This document shows, one piece after another, positions 8,310 through 16,785 of a stretch of DNA of 64,000 bases (positions are counted from its first letter, which is position 1; every line of letters starts with the position of its first letter). The DNA comes from Brevibacterium yomogidense. GTDB taxonomy: Bacteria > Actinomycetota > Actinomycetes > Actinomycetales > Brevibacteriaceae. The notes under the pieces were generated by a model, which was given only the letters and a program-made list of their open reading frames with translations, did not search any database and was not told the DNA's origin. The stretch lies in contig NZ_JABASY010000002.1 in the NCBI RefSeq assembly GCF_016107685.1, positions 62,001 to 126,000 on the forward strand, written 5' to 3'. Made by a program: the position numbers and the translations under genes.

Positions 8310-9092
8310 TCACCGCATGACGAGGCCGCCGTCGACGAACAGACATGCGCCAGTGACGAAGCCCAGCCAGTCGGAGGCGAACGCGAGGACGGCTCCGGCG
8401 ACGTCCTCGGGCTCCGCGAGCCTGCGCAGGGGTGTCGCAGCCTCGAGCGAGTCGCGCAGGTGATCGTCCGTCCCGGCGGCGGCGCCGGTCGACGGCACGA
8501 GGCCCGGTGCCACGCAGTTGACGGTCACACCCACCTGGCCGAGCTCCGCTGCCATCGACCGCGACCACCCCAGCAGCGCCGATTTCGCGGTCACGTACTC
8601 CGGGTACGGGACACCCGGACGCTCGATGAGGTCGGACAGCACGGACACGATCCGGCCGCGTCCGTGCGCCTGCAGGTCCGGCAGGGCCGCCTGTGTCACC
8701 GTGTGTGCGGCCCCGACCGCGGCATTCACCTGTGACGCGTAGTCGTCTGCGGTCAGATCCCACACGGTCTTCCGGTTCCGCGGGTCGAACGCGAATCCGG
8801 CCAGCGCATTGTGCACGACTATGTCGAGCGGCCCCAGCCGGTCACGGGCCTCCTCGACGAGCCGCCGCGCCGCCTCCTGATCCGTCACGTCCGCCGCAAT
8901 CGCCACCCCGCGCCCACCTGCCGCTTCGACGTCCGCGACGACACGCTCCGCAGACGTCGCGTCCCGCACATAGTTCACCGCGACATCCGCTCCGTGCTGG
9001 GCGAGTCCGCGCGCGATCGCCGCTCCGATCCCTCGGCCCGACCCCGTCACGAGCGCGGTCCGCCCCTCCAGCATGCGACTGGTCCCCAGCAT
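8310..9092 (-). CDS. Short-chain dehydrogenase/reductase of the TPP-riboswitch operon
   Basis: NAD(P)-dependent oxidoreductase, 260 residues, FabG-like classical SDR. The cofactor motif is TGSGRGIG near residue 17, the catalytic Ser lies in VSVLSDL, and the YxxxK pair lies in EYVTAKSAL; the C-terminus ends in the usual FVDGG stretch. The start ATG follows a strong AAAGGAGG site. It lies 52 bp after the LuxC-like gene on the same strand and closes the operon headed by the TPP riboswitch. Inference: it reduces the aldehyde made by LuxE/LuxC to an alcohol. It could instead act on a 3-hydroxy/3-keto substrate. Confidence 0.88.
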   Translation of the reverse strand: MLGTSRMLEGRTALVTGSGRGIGAAIARGLAQHGADVAVNYVRDATSAERVVADVEAAGGRGVAIAADVTDQEAARRLVEEARDRLGPLDIVVHNALAGFAFDPRNRKTVWDLTADDYASQVNAAVGAAHTVTQAALPDLQAHGRGRIVSVLSDLIERPGVPYPEYVTAKSALLGWSRSMAAELGQVGVTVNCVAPGLVPSTGAAAGTDDHLRDSLEAATPLRRLAEPEDVAGAVLAFASDWLGFVTGACLFVDGGLVMR

Positions 9093-9144
9093 GACGCCTC
9101 CTTTCATCGGCCACCGGCTCGTATCTGTGAGCGCACCGTCTGCG

Positions 9145-10614
9145 TCAGCCACCGGATCGGTCGTCCGGGTCGTACAGGTCGAGGTCCGCGTCCACCGACG
9201 GTTCGAGGTCCGTCCACGTGACGAGGTCGCCCAGGCTGCCCCGCCCGTCGTGGTGCCATCCGGGAGCCGGCGCCCCCATCCGTCCCAGCGCGGCGACCCG
9301 GTCCACGCCGGAAGCCGCCAGCACGTCCGCGAACTCCTCCGCCCGCGCCGGCGCACAGGCCAGCCCCGCGGACTGCACGAACCGCCTCACCCCCGCAAGG
9401 CACCCTTCGATCGCCGAGGCCCCGGTCACCGGCACGATCCGCACGAAACGTCCCAGCGGGGACGCTTCGAACGGTGTGTCGAGGGGTTCGACGGTGACCG
9501 CCCACGGGGAACCGTCCCCCGCAGTGAGGAGCGAGCGGGTGTCGTCGTCCCAGGTGGCGAGTTCGGCGGCTTCGCGTGCATTCGCCCAGGCAGCGGCTTC
9601 CTCGAGGGTGAACCGCGCACGCGGGCTGCGGCGTTCGATCGCGGCGAGCTCCGTCGCCACAGCCGCGGCGAACACCTCGATGGAGACACCCGAGCGTGGG
9701 GGAGTCGTCTCGATGTAGACGACGTGCGGGGAGAGGCACGCCTGCTGGTCGTAGTGGGCGACGTCCCGGGCGAGCCTGCGGGCGGTCTCGCCGTAGCGAT
9801 CGGTGCCCAGGGCCTCGGTGGCGATGACGGCAACACTCACGGTCGCACCGTGTTCGATGAGGCGCACACCTTCGGGCACGCGGGTGCGCAGATCGGCGAG
9901 CGCCAGGCGTGAACCGGTGGCGACGACGGCGTCCGATCCCACGAACGCCGCCGCCTCCACCGCGGTGTCTCCACCGGCCCACGGCAGGACGGCGAGGCAG
10001 GAGGCGAGGCCGGCGTCGACCTCGGCGAGGGAGCGGGCGAAGAGGGAGGCGAACAGCGGCTCCCCGGAGGCGGGCTTGCCCAGCGTCGCGGATTTCACGA
10101 GCAGCGCGCACACCAGATCCCACGCGGGCAGACCGGGTACGTTGCCGGCGAAGATCTGGGTGAGGACGGCGGGCCCGCGGGCTCGGCGCCTGCCACCGGC
10201 AGGCGACGGGCGGAACCCGTCGAGTACGCCCGGGTCCGGGAAGTCCTGCGCGAGGAACCGCAGCAGCCGGTCGCGGCGGAACGTGGCGAGATAGTCGCGC
10301 AGTGTGCGGCGCACGTGCAGCGAGGCGTAGCCGGTGAGGCGGGGCAGGAGGTCCTCGGCGGTGCGGCGCAACGGGTAGGCCGGATCGGCCCACAGGGTCT
10401 GGACGCGACCCAGCGTGTCGATGATGTTCATGACGGGCCGGTCGGCGAGGTGTATGCGATGGGCGTCCCGCAGCCGAGTGGTGAGGGTCGTGACGAGGTC
10501 CGGTGTCGCGACCGGGGCGCGCAGAGCCACGTCGCGGACCGTGAACTCCTCCCAGGTGAGCGCGGAGTGTTCGGTTTCCGTGAGCTGGGGGAGGAAGGAG
10601 ACGTCGAGCGTCAT
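9145..10614 (-). CDS. LuxC-like acyl reductase (aldehyde-forming)
   Basis: NADPH-dependent acyl reductase of 489 residues, homologous to LuxC, which takes an acyl group onto an active-site cysteine and releases an aldehyde. Family marks are FAGNVPGLPAWDLVCALLVK, the WAGGD region, and the nucleophile segment HYDQQACLSPHVVYIE with the cysteine in the expected position. The ATG overlaps the stop of the LuxE-like gene by 4 bp (ATGA), so the two are translationally coupled, as expected for subunits of one carboxylate-reducing complex. No luxAB luciferase genes are present, so light emission is not implied. A short Arg-rich stretch near residue 148 (GGRRRARGP) is unusual. Confidence 0.88.
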   Translation of the reverse strand: MTLDVSFLPQLTETEHSALTWEEFTVRDVALRAPVATPDLVTTLTTRLRDAHRIHLADRPVMNIIDTLGRVQTLWADPAYPLRRTAEDLLPRLTGYASLHVRRTLRDYLATFRRDRLLRFLAQDFPDPGVLDGFRPSPAGGRRRARGPAVLTQIFAGNVPGLPAWDLVCALLVKSATLGKPASGEPLFASLFARSLAEVDAGLASCLAVLPWAGGDTAVEAAAFVGSDAVVATGSRLALADLRTRVPEGVRLIEHGATVSVAVIATEALGTDRYGETARRLARDVAHYDQQACLSPHVVYIETTPPRSGVSIEVFAAAVATELAAIERRSPRARFTLEEAAAWANAREAAELATWDDDTRSLLTAGDGSPWAVTVEPLDTPFEASPLGRFVRIVPVTGASAIEGCLAGVRRFVQSAGLACAPARAEEFADVLAASGVDRVAALGRMGAPAPGWHHDGRGSLGDLVTWTDLEPSVDADLDLYDPDDRSGG

Positions 10615-11921
10615 CGGCGGTCCTCGGCGGAAGTGGAGGTGCGATTCGCGCTCAAGATCTCGTCGAGCGCCAGGGAGCAGCCGCGTGCCTCCGTGCCGGC
10701 GGCTCGCCCTCGCAGCACGACGTCTGCTGTACCCAGGGCGGTGGAGCCGGGCTCTGGTCCGATGGCCCACCCGAGGTCGTCGGACAGCACCGCCATGCAC
10801 GACCCGATGTTCGCCAGGTCCATGTGCATCAGCAGACCGGGCTCGCCGTGGGGGACCGGCTGGCGGCTGAGGGGATCGACGACCACCAGTCGGGCCCAGT
10901 GCGGCACGACCTTCGCGCGCTCGCCGGGCGTGAGGGCTCCGTCCTCTGTGTGGTCTCCAGGTTGGGAGATTCCTCCAGCTGTGGGGGCTGTCGGGGAAGC
11001 CACCAGCGGCGCACGGTCGTAGTACTGGGTGCTGATCTCCGTCATGCCGTAGTAGTTCCGGCACAGATGGGCGGGGACTCCCAGTCGCTGGGAGAGGTCG
11101 TGGCGGAGTTCGGTGGCCGACACGTCGCGTGACTTCCCCTTGAACCCTCCGGTGTCCAGGACCCGGGAACCTGGGGGCAGGCGGAAGGAGCGGTCTGCGG
11201 CGGCCATCGCGTCGAGCAGGTGCACGAAGGAGAACGACGTGCCCAGGATCGCGAGCGGTTCGTTGCGTGCTTCTGCGTCTGCGCACGCACTGATCGCGGC
11301 AGCGACGTCCAGAGTGCCGTCGTGGACCAGGTGGCGGCTGTCAGGTGTGCCGAACTGCTCGACGAGTGTGGAGAAGAAGTGGGCGATCGACGAATGCGGC
11401 GCCTGGGCGCGGGGTGGGTTGAGGACGAGGAGGCGGATGCTGCCCGTGTCGGCGGCCGCGTGAGTCGTCTGTGGGACGGGCGACTGTGAATCGGTGGGCT
11501 GTGGACCAGTCGTCTGAGGCAGGAACTGATCGCGGAAGGAGCGGATGAGCGACGCGTCGTACAGCGACAGGTGCGGGTGATGGTTCCGGCCGCGTGTCGA
11601 CGGGTCCGTGCTGCCGGACGTCATGAAGACGGCCTGGGCATCCTCGGGCGGGAAGGTCGCCAGCGTGAGCTGCTTGAACGCGGTGAGCGGCACCGCCGGG
11701 ATACCCGTCCAGTGCCTCACTCGGCCCGGGGTGGCCTTGCGGGCGAGGCAGTAGCGGCGGTAGGCCGGATTCGACTCGAACTGGTGAGTGAACAGCCGCA
11801 GTGCCAGCGCGTCGAAGGCTCCCGGGTCCGGGTCGTCCGCCTCGATGAACGCAAGGATGTCCGCATCCAGTAGGGAGAATGCGGCCGGGTCACGAGGAGG
11901 GGCTGTGGAGGCGGTCGTCAT
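10611..11921 (-). CDS. LuxE-like acyl-protein synthetase (carboxylate-activating)
   Basis: Adenylate-forming enzyme of 436 residues, related to LuxE/PaaK proteins, which activates a carboxylic acid with ATP and holds it as a thioester for LuxC. The phosphate loop MTSGSTDPSTRGR and the conserved YYGMTEISTQYYD segment are present; a cysteine in IGSCMAVLSDDLG is a candidate acyl acceptor, though I cannot confirm it as the homologous residue. A Thr/Gln/Pro-rich linker around residues 135-160 is an insertion. The start overlaps the symporter stop by 4 bp and the stop overlaps the LuxC-like start by 4 bp, giving one tightly coupled transcript under the TPP riboswitch. Confidence 0.87.
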   Translation of the reverse strand: MTTASTAPPRDPAAFSLLDADILAFIEADDPDPGAFDALALRLFTHQFESNPAYRRYCLARKATPGRVRHWTGIPAVPLTAFKQLTLATFPPEDAQAVFMTSGSTDPSTRGRNHHPHLSLYDASLIRSFRDQFLPQTTGPQPTDSQSPVPQTTHAAADTGSIRLLVLNPPRAQAPHSSIAHFFSTLVEQFGTPDSRHLVHDGTLDVAAAISACADAEARNEPLAILGTSFSFVHLLDAMAAADRSFRLPPGSRVLDTGGFKGKSRDVSATELRHDLSQRLGVPAHLCRNYYGMTEISTQYYDRAPLVASPTAPTAGGISQPGDHTEDGALTPGERAKVVPHWARLVVVDPLSRQPVPHGEPGLLMHMDLANIGSCMAVLSDDLGWAIGPEPGSTALGTADVVLRGRAAGTEARGCSLALDEILSANRTSTSAEDRR

Positions 11922-13489
11922 GAGGTCCTCTCCTGGTCCGACGGGTCGAGTTGTGGGTGGTGGGACGGGGCCGGACGCGGCGGCGCGTTGCGGGTGGCCA
12001 CACGACCGGCAGGGGCAGGACTGGGCGAGTGCGGAACGGGTCCCGCAGTGAGGTGGTGGCCGGTCTGCTTCGTGACGAAGCTCATTACGACGGTGACGAT
12101 CGCGGAGCCCAGGAGCGCGGCGGCGAACGGACCGAGCGTGAGACCTTCCGCGAACGTGGTGACGGCCAGCGCTTCGGCGGTGGCGAAGCCCGTGACCACC
12201 AGCCCGTAGCCCGCAGCGGACACGAGCCCGGCCGCGGCACCGACGATCGCCGCGCGGGGAGTCGTGCGCGACCACAGTCCCAGGAGCACCGGCAGGAGGG
12301 TCGCCGCACAGAACAGATCCGCGATGAGGAAGAGCCGCAGCACGGAGAACCCCTGGAACGCGATCGCCGTGGGGATGAGCGTGGCGATCACCGTGAGGAC
12401 GCGGGCACCCGTGATCCCCAGCCGGGGTGCGCGCACGGCGACCGCGGCGGCAATGCCGTTCTGCAGGGTGTCCGCGGTGGAGGCGATGAGCGTGAGAGTG
12501 AGGACGAGGATCGCGATGAGCAGCCACGTGGGGCCACCCGCGACGAGCGCGAAGAACGGCGCCGGGGGAGTGCCCGGGTCCAGACCGTGGACCGCCGCGA
12601 CGACACCGACGAGGCCGGCGGCCAGCACGACGGGGAAACGGGTGAGCGACCCCAGCACCGCACCCCGGCGCAGCGCCGCGAGGTCACGGGCCGCCCACAC
12701 CCGCTGCCAGTAGCCGTTGTGGAACAGCGTCGTCGCGGTCACCGCGATCGCGACGGTGACACCGGCCTCGACACCGGACCAGTCGACGGCGAGGAAAGCG
12801 GAGGCGGGCGGGGCGGCGGGGGCGGCTGCGGCCTCGGCGGCGGTGGTGGGGAGCGGGCCGGAACCGGTGTCCAGCAGACCCAGCCCGCGCAGCGCCAGCC
12901 AGCCGCCGATCACGACGACCAGGGCGAAGAGCAGCCACGACTGCCAGCGGTCCGTGCCGATCGACGCGCGCAGGCCGCCCACCGCCGTGTAGCAGGCGGT
13001 GACCGCCGCGACCGCGACGATGCCGATGCGGGGGTCCAGGTCGGAGATCCGGCCCAGCACGCTGCTCACCGCGGTGAGCTCCGCCGCCAGCGCCGTGAAC
13101 ATGAACAGCATCGAGATGACGAGGACATAGCCCTGCATGGCGGTTCCGAACCGGAGCCGGACGAACTGGGCGAGATCGTAGCCTTCGGGCAGCAGGATGC
13201 GCAGCCGACCGCCCACCAGGAGCAGCCCCACGAGCGGCAGCACGACACCCAGCCCGTAGCCCACGGCGGCGGCGATCCCACCGGCGGCACCGACCTCGGG
13301 CGCGGAGAACAGGATCCAGGAGCCCACCCCGGACGCGAAGAACGACAGCCCCAGCGCCGTACCGGACTGGGTGCCGCGGGCGACCGCGAACTCCTCGACG
13401 GAACGGTCCGCGCCGGTGCGCAGCCCCACGAGGAAGAAGCTTGCAAGAGTGATGGCAAGGATGAGCGCCGTGACGGCGGTGCTGAGCAT
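11918..13489 (-). CDS. Sodium:solute symporter (SSF family) under TPP-riboswitch control
   Basis: Cation-coupled importer of 523 residues with about 13 hydrophobic segments and SSF features (the N-terminal FFLVGLRTGADRSVEEFAVA, then YTAVGGLRASIGTD). The last 40 residues are a cytoplasmic Pro/His-rich tail. It is the first gene after the TPP riboswitch; its Shine-Dalgarno AAGGGA (13497-13502) is the 3' edge of the aptamer, 7 nt from the ATG. Thiamine-repressed transporters usually import thiamine or a precursor, and SSF members have been predicted for that role elsewhere. Because carboxylate-reducing enzymes follow in the same operon, the substrate here may be a carboxylated pyrimidine, thiazole or thiamine derivative (inference). 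Confidence 0.9.
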   Translation of the reverse strand: MLSTAVTALILAITLASFFLVGLRTGADRSVEEFAVARGTQSGTALGLSFFASGVGSWILFSAPEVGAAGGIAAAVGYGLGVVLPLVGLLLVGGRLRILLPEGYDLAQFVRLRFGTAMQGYVLVISMLFMFTALAAELTAVSSVLGRISDLDPRIGIVAVAAVTACYTAVGGLRASIGTDRWQSWLLFALVVVIGGWLALRGLGLLDTGSGPLPTTAAEAAAAPAAPPASAFLAVDWSGVEAGVTVAIAVTATTLFHNGYWQRVWAARDLAALRRGAVLGSLTRFPVVLAAGLVGVVAAVHGLDPGTPPAPFFALVAGGPTWLLIAILVLTLTLIASTADTLQNGIAAAVAVRAPRLGITGARVLTVIATLIPTAIAFQGFSVLRLFLIADLFCAATLLPVLLGLWSRTTPRAAIVGAAAGLVSAAGYGLVVTGFATAEALAVTTFAEGLTLGPFAAALLGSAIVTVVMSFVTKQTGHHLTAGPVPHSPSPAPAGRVATRNAPPRPAPSHHPQLDPSDQERTS

Positions 13490-13494
13490 CGTCG

Positions 13495-13584
13495 TGTCCC
13501 TTCGCCGGCATTACCCGGACAGGTTCATGCGGTCGGCGACGGTGTGCGCCCTCTCAGCCCGGCCTTCCGAGCTCCCGCGTGTAT
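13495..13584 (-). promoter_or_regulatory. TPP riboswitch (thi-box)
   Basis: Reading the minus strand, the aptamer core matches the TPP riboswitch family closely: CGCGGGAGCTCGG (13579-13567), GGGCTGAGAG (13560-13551), GAACCTG (13526-13520), CCGGGTAATGCCGGCG (13518-13503) and AAGGGA (13502-13497). This is the form seen upstream of actinobacterial thiC genes. The final AAGGGA is also the Shine-Dalgarno of the symporter gene, so ligand binding would most simply block translation initiation. No Rho-independent terminator is evident between aptamer and ATG. Confidence in the family is high; the mechanism is inferred. Confidence 0.95.
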
Positions 13585-13598
13585 GCGTAACGATTCCG

Positions 13599-13604
13599 AC
13601 TGTA
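13599..13604 (-). promoter_or_regulatory. Predicted -10 element for the riboswitch operon
   Basis: TACAGT on the minus strand would start the transcript near 13591, a few bases before the aptamer. A clear -35 was not seen. Confidence 0.4.
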
Positions 13605-13713
13605 GCCCATCCCCGGTGCGGGGCGGGGCCCGAGTACGCTCGCTCGCAGAGTTGAGCTTGAGTCCGTCGGGCTTTGCCCAGCGGATCAGCTGTCGACGGT
13701 CCTTGGTGCCAGC

Positions 13714-14388
13714 TCAGCCCTCGATCACACCGCAGGCCATGCGGTCGCCCGCGTCCCCGGCGGACAGCGTGTCCTCGTCCGGGCCGTCTTCCGCGTAGCG
13801 TTCGGGGACGTTGCCGAAGTTGTCCGGGTCGCTGTGGACCATGACGGCGGCTCCGTCATCATCCAGCAGCTCGGGCTCCGTGAGGCGATCGGTCACCACG
13901 GTCATGGTCCCCGTGCCGTCATCGTTGACCAGCAGTGTGGGCAGGTCACCCGCGTGATCAGGGTGGTCCGCGTCGTCCTCCCCGGGGATGTGGCTGCCCG
14001 CGGACATGAAGTCCCCGGTGTCCTCCGGGTCGTCCGGCGCAGCGCTGTCCGGTTCGCACTCACCGATCTCATGCACGTGGAACCCGTACATGCCGGGCTC
14101 CATCCCCTCGGCATCGACGGCGAACTCGATGCCTCCGTCCGTCTGCGTCAACGTGACGGTGCCCATCGTGCCGCCGTCCGGATCCATCAGCTCTGCGGTC
14201 GCGAGAGCGTCACCGTCTGCGGTCTCTGCGTCGGAGGCTCTGCCGGCCTCGCCGTTGTCGGTGTTGGCGGAGTCACCACCGTCATCCGCACCGCCGCATG
14301 CGCTGAGACCCAGGGCCAGTGCGCCGCCAGCGGCAAGCAGCGCTGCGGGGCGTGTGCGAAGGTGGCGAAGAGATGTCGGCTGGCGCAT
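13714..14388 (-). CDS. sodC: Cu/Zn superoxide dismutase lipoprotein
   Basis: Extracytoplasmic superoxide dismutase, 224 residues. A signal peptide ends in the lipobox LGLSAC, followed by a disordered Gly/Asp/Glu linker to about residue 60. Copper and zinc ligands are visible in FHVHEIGEC, in HPDHAGDLP and in VMVHSDPDN; the C-terminal RMACGVIEG carries the second cysteine of the usual disulfide. The ATG at 14388 follows GAGGACGAG; GTG at 14394 is an alternative start. It protects the envelope against superoxide. It is monocistronic, upstream of the riboswitch operon on the same strand. Confidence 0.93.
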   Translation of the reverse strand: MRQPTSLRHLRTRPAALLAAGGALALGLSACGGADDGGDSANTDNGEAGRASDAETADGDALATAELMDPDGGTMGTVTLTQTDGGIEFAVDAEGMEPGMYGFHVHEIGECEPDSAAPDDPEDTGDFMSAGSHIPGEDDADHPDHAGDLPTLLVNDDGTGTMTVVTDRLTEPELLDDDGAAVMVHSDPDNFGNVPERYAEDGPDEDTLSAGDAGDRMACGVIEG

Positions 14389-14533
14389 GATCACTCGTCC
14401 TCACTTCGGCATCGATACCGAATCGGATCAGGTCGACTGGTCTGCGTCCAACCTAACAAAGACCAAGCCGCCTTGTCAGCGGTGAGGGGTGATGCCAGGT
14501 GACGCGAGTGCGGTTCGAGCTGTGGGGCAGCGG

Positions 14534-15148
14534 TCAGCTCGTCTGTGCGGAGCTCGCCGCCTTCGCCGCCTTCGCGGCAGCCTTCATCGCCTTCTTCGTC
14601 TCCCGCACGCGCTGCAGGGAGTCGTCGTCCACGACGTCTGCAATGGACCGGAAGGCGTCATCCGGCCCGTAATCGCCGGCAGCTTCCCGCCATCCTTCGG
14701 CCGCCAGACCGAACTGCTTGCCCAACAGTGCGAGGAAGATCTTCGACTTCTGATCGCCGAAGCCCGGCAGCGCCTTCAGCCGGCGCAGGATCTGAGGACC
14801 CGTCGGAGCAGAACCGTCTGCGGTGGGCGTGGTCCAGATCGCCTCGGCGGACCCGTCGTAGTCGTCGACGATCATCTGAGCCAGGGACTGGACGCGGGCG
14901 GCCATGGAGCCGGGAAAGCGGTGCACCGCCGGCGGCTCGCGGAAGGCCTCGAGGAACGCATCCGGGTTCATCGCAGCGACGGACGCCGGAGTGAACTCCT
15001 CCAGCCGGTCGACGAGCTTCTGGGGACCCGCGAACGCGGACTCCATCGTCACCTGCTGGTCCAGCAGCATCCCGACGAGCAGGGCGAAGCGATCGTGGGT
15101 GAGGAGGGCATCAGCCCGCGGATCTGTGGAGAGGAACACGGAAGTCAT
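14534..15148 (-). CDS. HhH-GPD-type base-excision DNA repair protein
   Basis: Predicted DNA glycosylase-like protein of 204 residues. The helix-hairpin-helix LKALPGFGDQKSKIFLALLG near residue 135 and the N-terminal LLVGMLLDQQVTMESAF match the small actinobacterial HhH-GPD family. The C-terminal tail is Lys/Ala-rich (KKAMKAAAKAAKAA), a likely non-specific DNA-binding extension. The start was placed at the ATG preceded, 6 nt upstream, by a -10-like CACAAT; ATG at 15166 is in frame but lies upstream of that element. The catalytic Asp of true GPD glycosylases is not obvious, so enzymatic activity is uncertain. Confidence 0.82.
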   Translation of the reverse strand: MTSVFLSTDPRADALLTHDRFALLVGMLLDQQVTMESAFAGPQKLVDRLEEFTPASVAAMNPDAFLEAFREPPAVHRFPGSMAARVQSLAQMIVDDYDGSAEAIWTTPTADGSAPTGPQILRRLKALPGFGDQKSKIFLALLGKQFGLAAEGWREAAGDYGPDDAFRSIADVVDDDSLQRVRETKKAMKAAAKAAKAASSAQTS

Positions 15149-15187
15149 GCCTCGATTGTGCCGCATGGGGCTTGCACCGCGCGTCTC

Positions 15188-16615
15188 TCATCGCATGTCT
15201 TCGAGCTCCACCCCGTTCGTCTCCTGCACGAACTTCAGCACGAACAGGAACGACGCGAACGCGGCGAGGGTGTAGAAGCCGTACGCGAACCAGAGGCCGA
15301 CCTCCGCCATCGCCGGGAAGGTCGTGGAGATGAGGAAGTTCGCCAGCCACTGCGCGGCCGCGGCGACACCCAGGGCGATCGCGCGGATGCGGTTGTTGAA
15401 CATCTCGCCCAGCAACACCCACACGCCGGGGCCCCAGCTCATCCCGAAGAACACGACGAACGCGTTGGCGGAGATGAGCGCGGTGATGTCCCAGCCGGCC
15501 AGCAGCGCGACCGTGTCGACGACGGCCGGGTCACGTCCGATCGAGAACGCCGCCGTCATGAGACCCAGCGACACCGTCATGCCGGCGGACCCGATCGTCA
15601 GGAGCTTCCGCCTGCCGATCCGGTCGATGAGCGCGATCGCCAGCACCGTGACGACGATGTTGGTGACCGACGTGATGACGGTGATCGTGAGCGCATCCGA
15701 CTCCGTGAAGCCCACCGACCGCCACAGCGTCGTCGAGTAGTAGAAGATCACGTTGATGCCGACGAACTGCTGGAACACGGACAGCACGATGCCCACCCAG
15801 ACGATCGGCAGGAGATTCTTCCCCGACGGGGTGACGATGTCGCGGAAGCTGGGGGTGCGGTCCGCGACGACGGTCCGGCGGATCTCCTGCACCCGCACCG
15901 CCACGCCGTCGACGAAGATCTCCGACAGCACGCGGGTCGCCTCCTCCTCACGGCCCTGCTGCACCAGGTAGCGGGGCGACTCCGGGATCGTGAGGGCGAG
16001 GACGCCGTAGACGACGGCAGGGACGACCTCGGTCATGAACATCCACCGCCACGCGGGCAGCCCGAACCACAGCTCCTCCGCAGCACCGCCCGCCATCCCG
16101 GCGAGTGCGGCATCCGACATGAGGGCCGCGAAGATGCCCAGCACGATCGCCAGCTGCTGCAGCGACCCCAACCGGCCGCGGACGGAGGCGGGGGAGATCT
16201 CCGCGATGTACGCCGGGGCGATCACGGAGGCCGCACCCACGCCCAGGCCGCCGATCACGCGCCAGATGATCATGTCCGTCGGCCCGAACGCCAGGGCGGA
16301 CCCGACCGACGACAGGGTGAAGAGCACGGCGGCGAGCAGCATGACGCGGACCCGACCGATCCGCGCGGACACGCGGCCGGCCAGCGCGGCACCCGCCATG
16401 CAGCCCAGCAGCGCGGACGACACGATGAAGCCGGTGAGCAGCGACGGGGTCGCCCACTCCGTCGTCATCGCATCGACCGCACCGTTGATGACGGCGGTGT
16501 CGAACCCGAAGAGGAACCCGCCCAGCGCCGCGACGACCGCGAGCTGCACGACGCGGCTCACGACGAACGATTCGGCCGACCCGGACTGCGGCGATGCGGA
16601 CTGCGTGGAGGACAT
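15188..16615 (-). CDS. Sugar porter (MFS) family transporter
   Basis: Proton-coupled sugar importer of 475 residues with 12 predicted helices. Sugar-porter signatures are present: GGFLFGFDTAVINGA in helix 1, RVIGGLGVGAAS, PESPRYLV at the end of the first half, QQFVGINVIFYYS in helix 7 and the DRIGRRKLL loop after helix 8. These resemble XylE/GalP/IolT-type transporters; the exact sugar or polyol is not resolved. The gene is single and divergent from the serine hydrolase gene at 16786, with 170 bp between. No sugar-metabolism gene is adjacent. Confidence 0.9.
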   Translation of the reverse strand: MSSTQSASPQSGSAESFVVSRVVQLAVVAALGGFLFGFDTAVINGAVDAMTTEWATPSLLTGFIVSSALLGCMAGAALAGRVSARIGRVRVMLLAAVLFTLSSVGSALAFGPTDMIIWRVIGGLGVGAASVIAPAYIAEISPASVRGRLGSLQQLAIVLGIFAALMSDAALAGMAGGAAEELWFGLPAWRWMFMTEVVPAVVYGVLALTIPESPRYLVQQGREEEATRVLSEIFVDGVAVRVQEIRRTVVADRTPSFRDIVTPSGKNLLPIVWVGIVLSVFQQFVGINVIFYYSTTLWRSVGFTESDALTITVITSVTNIVVTVLAIALIDRIGRRKLLTIGSAGMTVSLGLMTAAFSIGRDPAVVDTVALLAGWDITALISANAFVVFFGMSWGPGVWVLLGEMFNNRIRAIALGVAAAAQWLANFLISTTFPAMAEVGLWFAYGFYTLAAFASFLFVLKFVQETNGVELEDMR

Positions 16616-16773
16616 GGTCACCTGCTGGAGTTGGCGGCGGGGATCGTCGGTCCGGCATGCCGTCTGGGACGGTCGGAACGGCTGACTGGAGACACAGCGT
16701 ATACCGGCCGAAGGGTCAGTCGGGGGAGGCGGCGACCGAAAGTCGTACAACTGCCCGCGAGTGCCGTGCGCGG

Positions 16774-16779
16774 TACTGT
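16774..16779 (+). promoter_or_regulatory. Predicted -10 element of leaderless serine hydrolase gene
   Basis: TACTGT ends 6 nt before the ATG at 16786 and no ribosome site is visible. Confidence 0.45.
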
Positions 16780-16785
16780 CGACCC

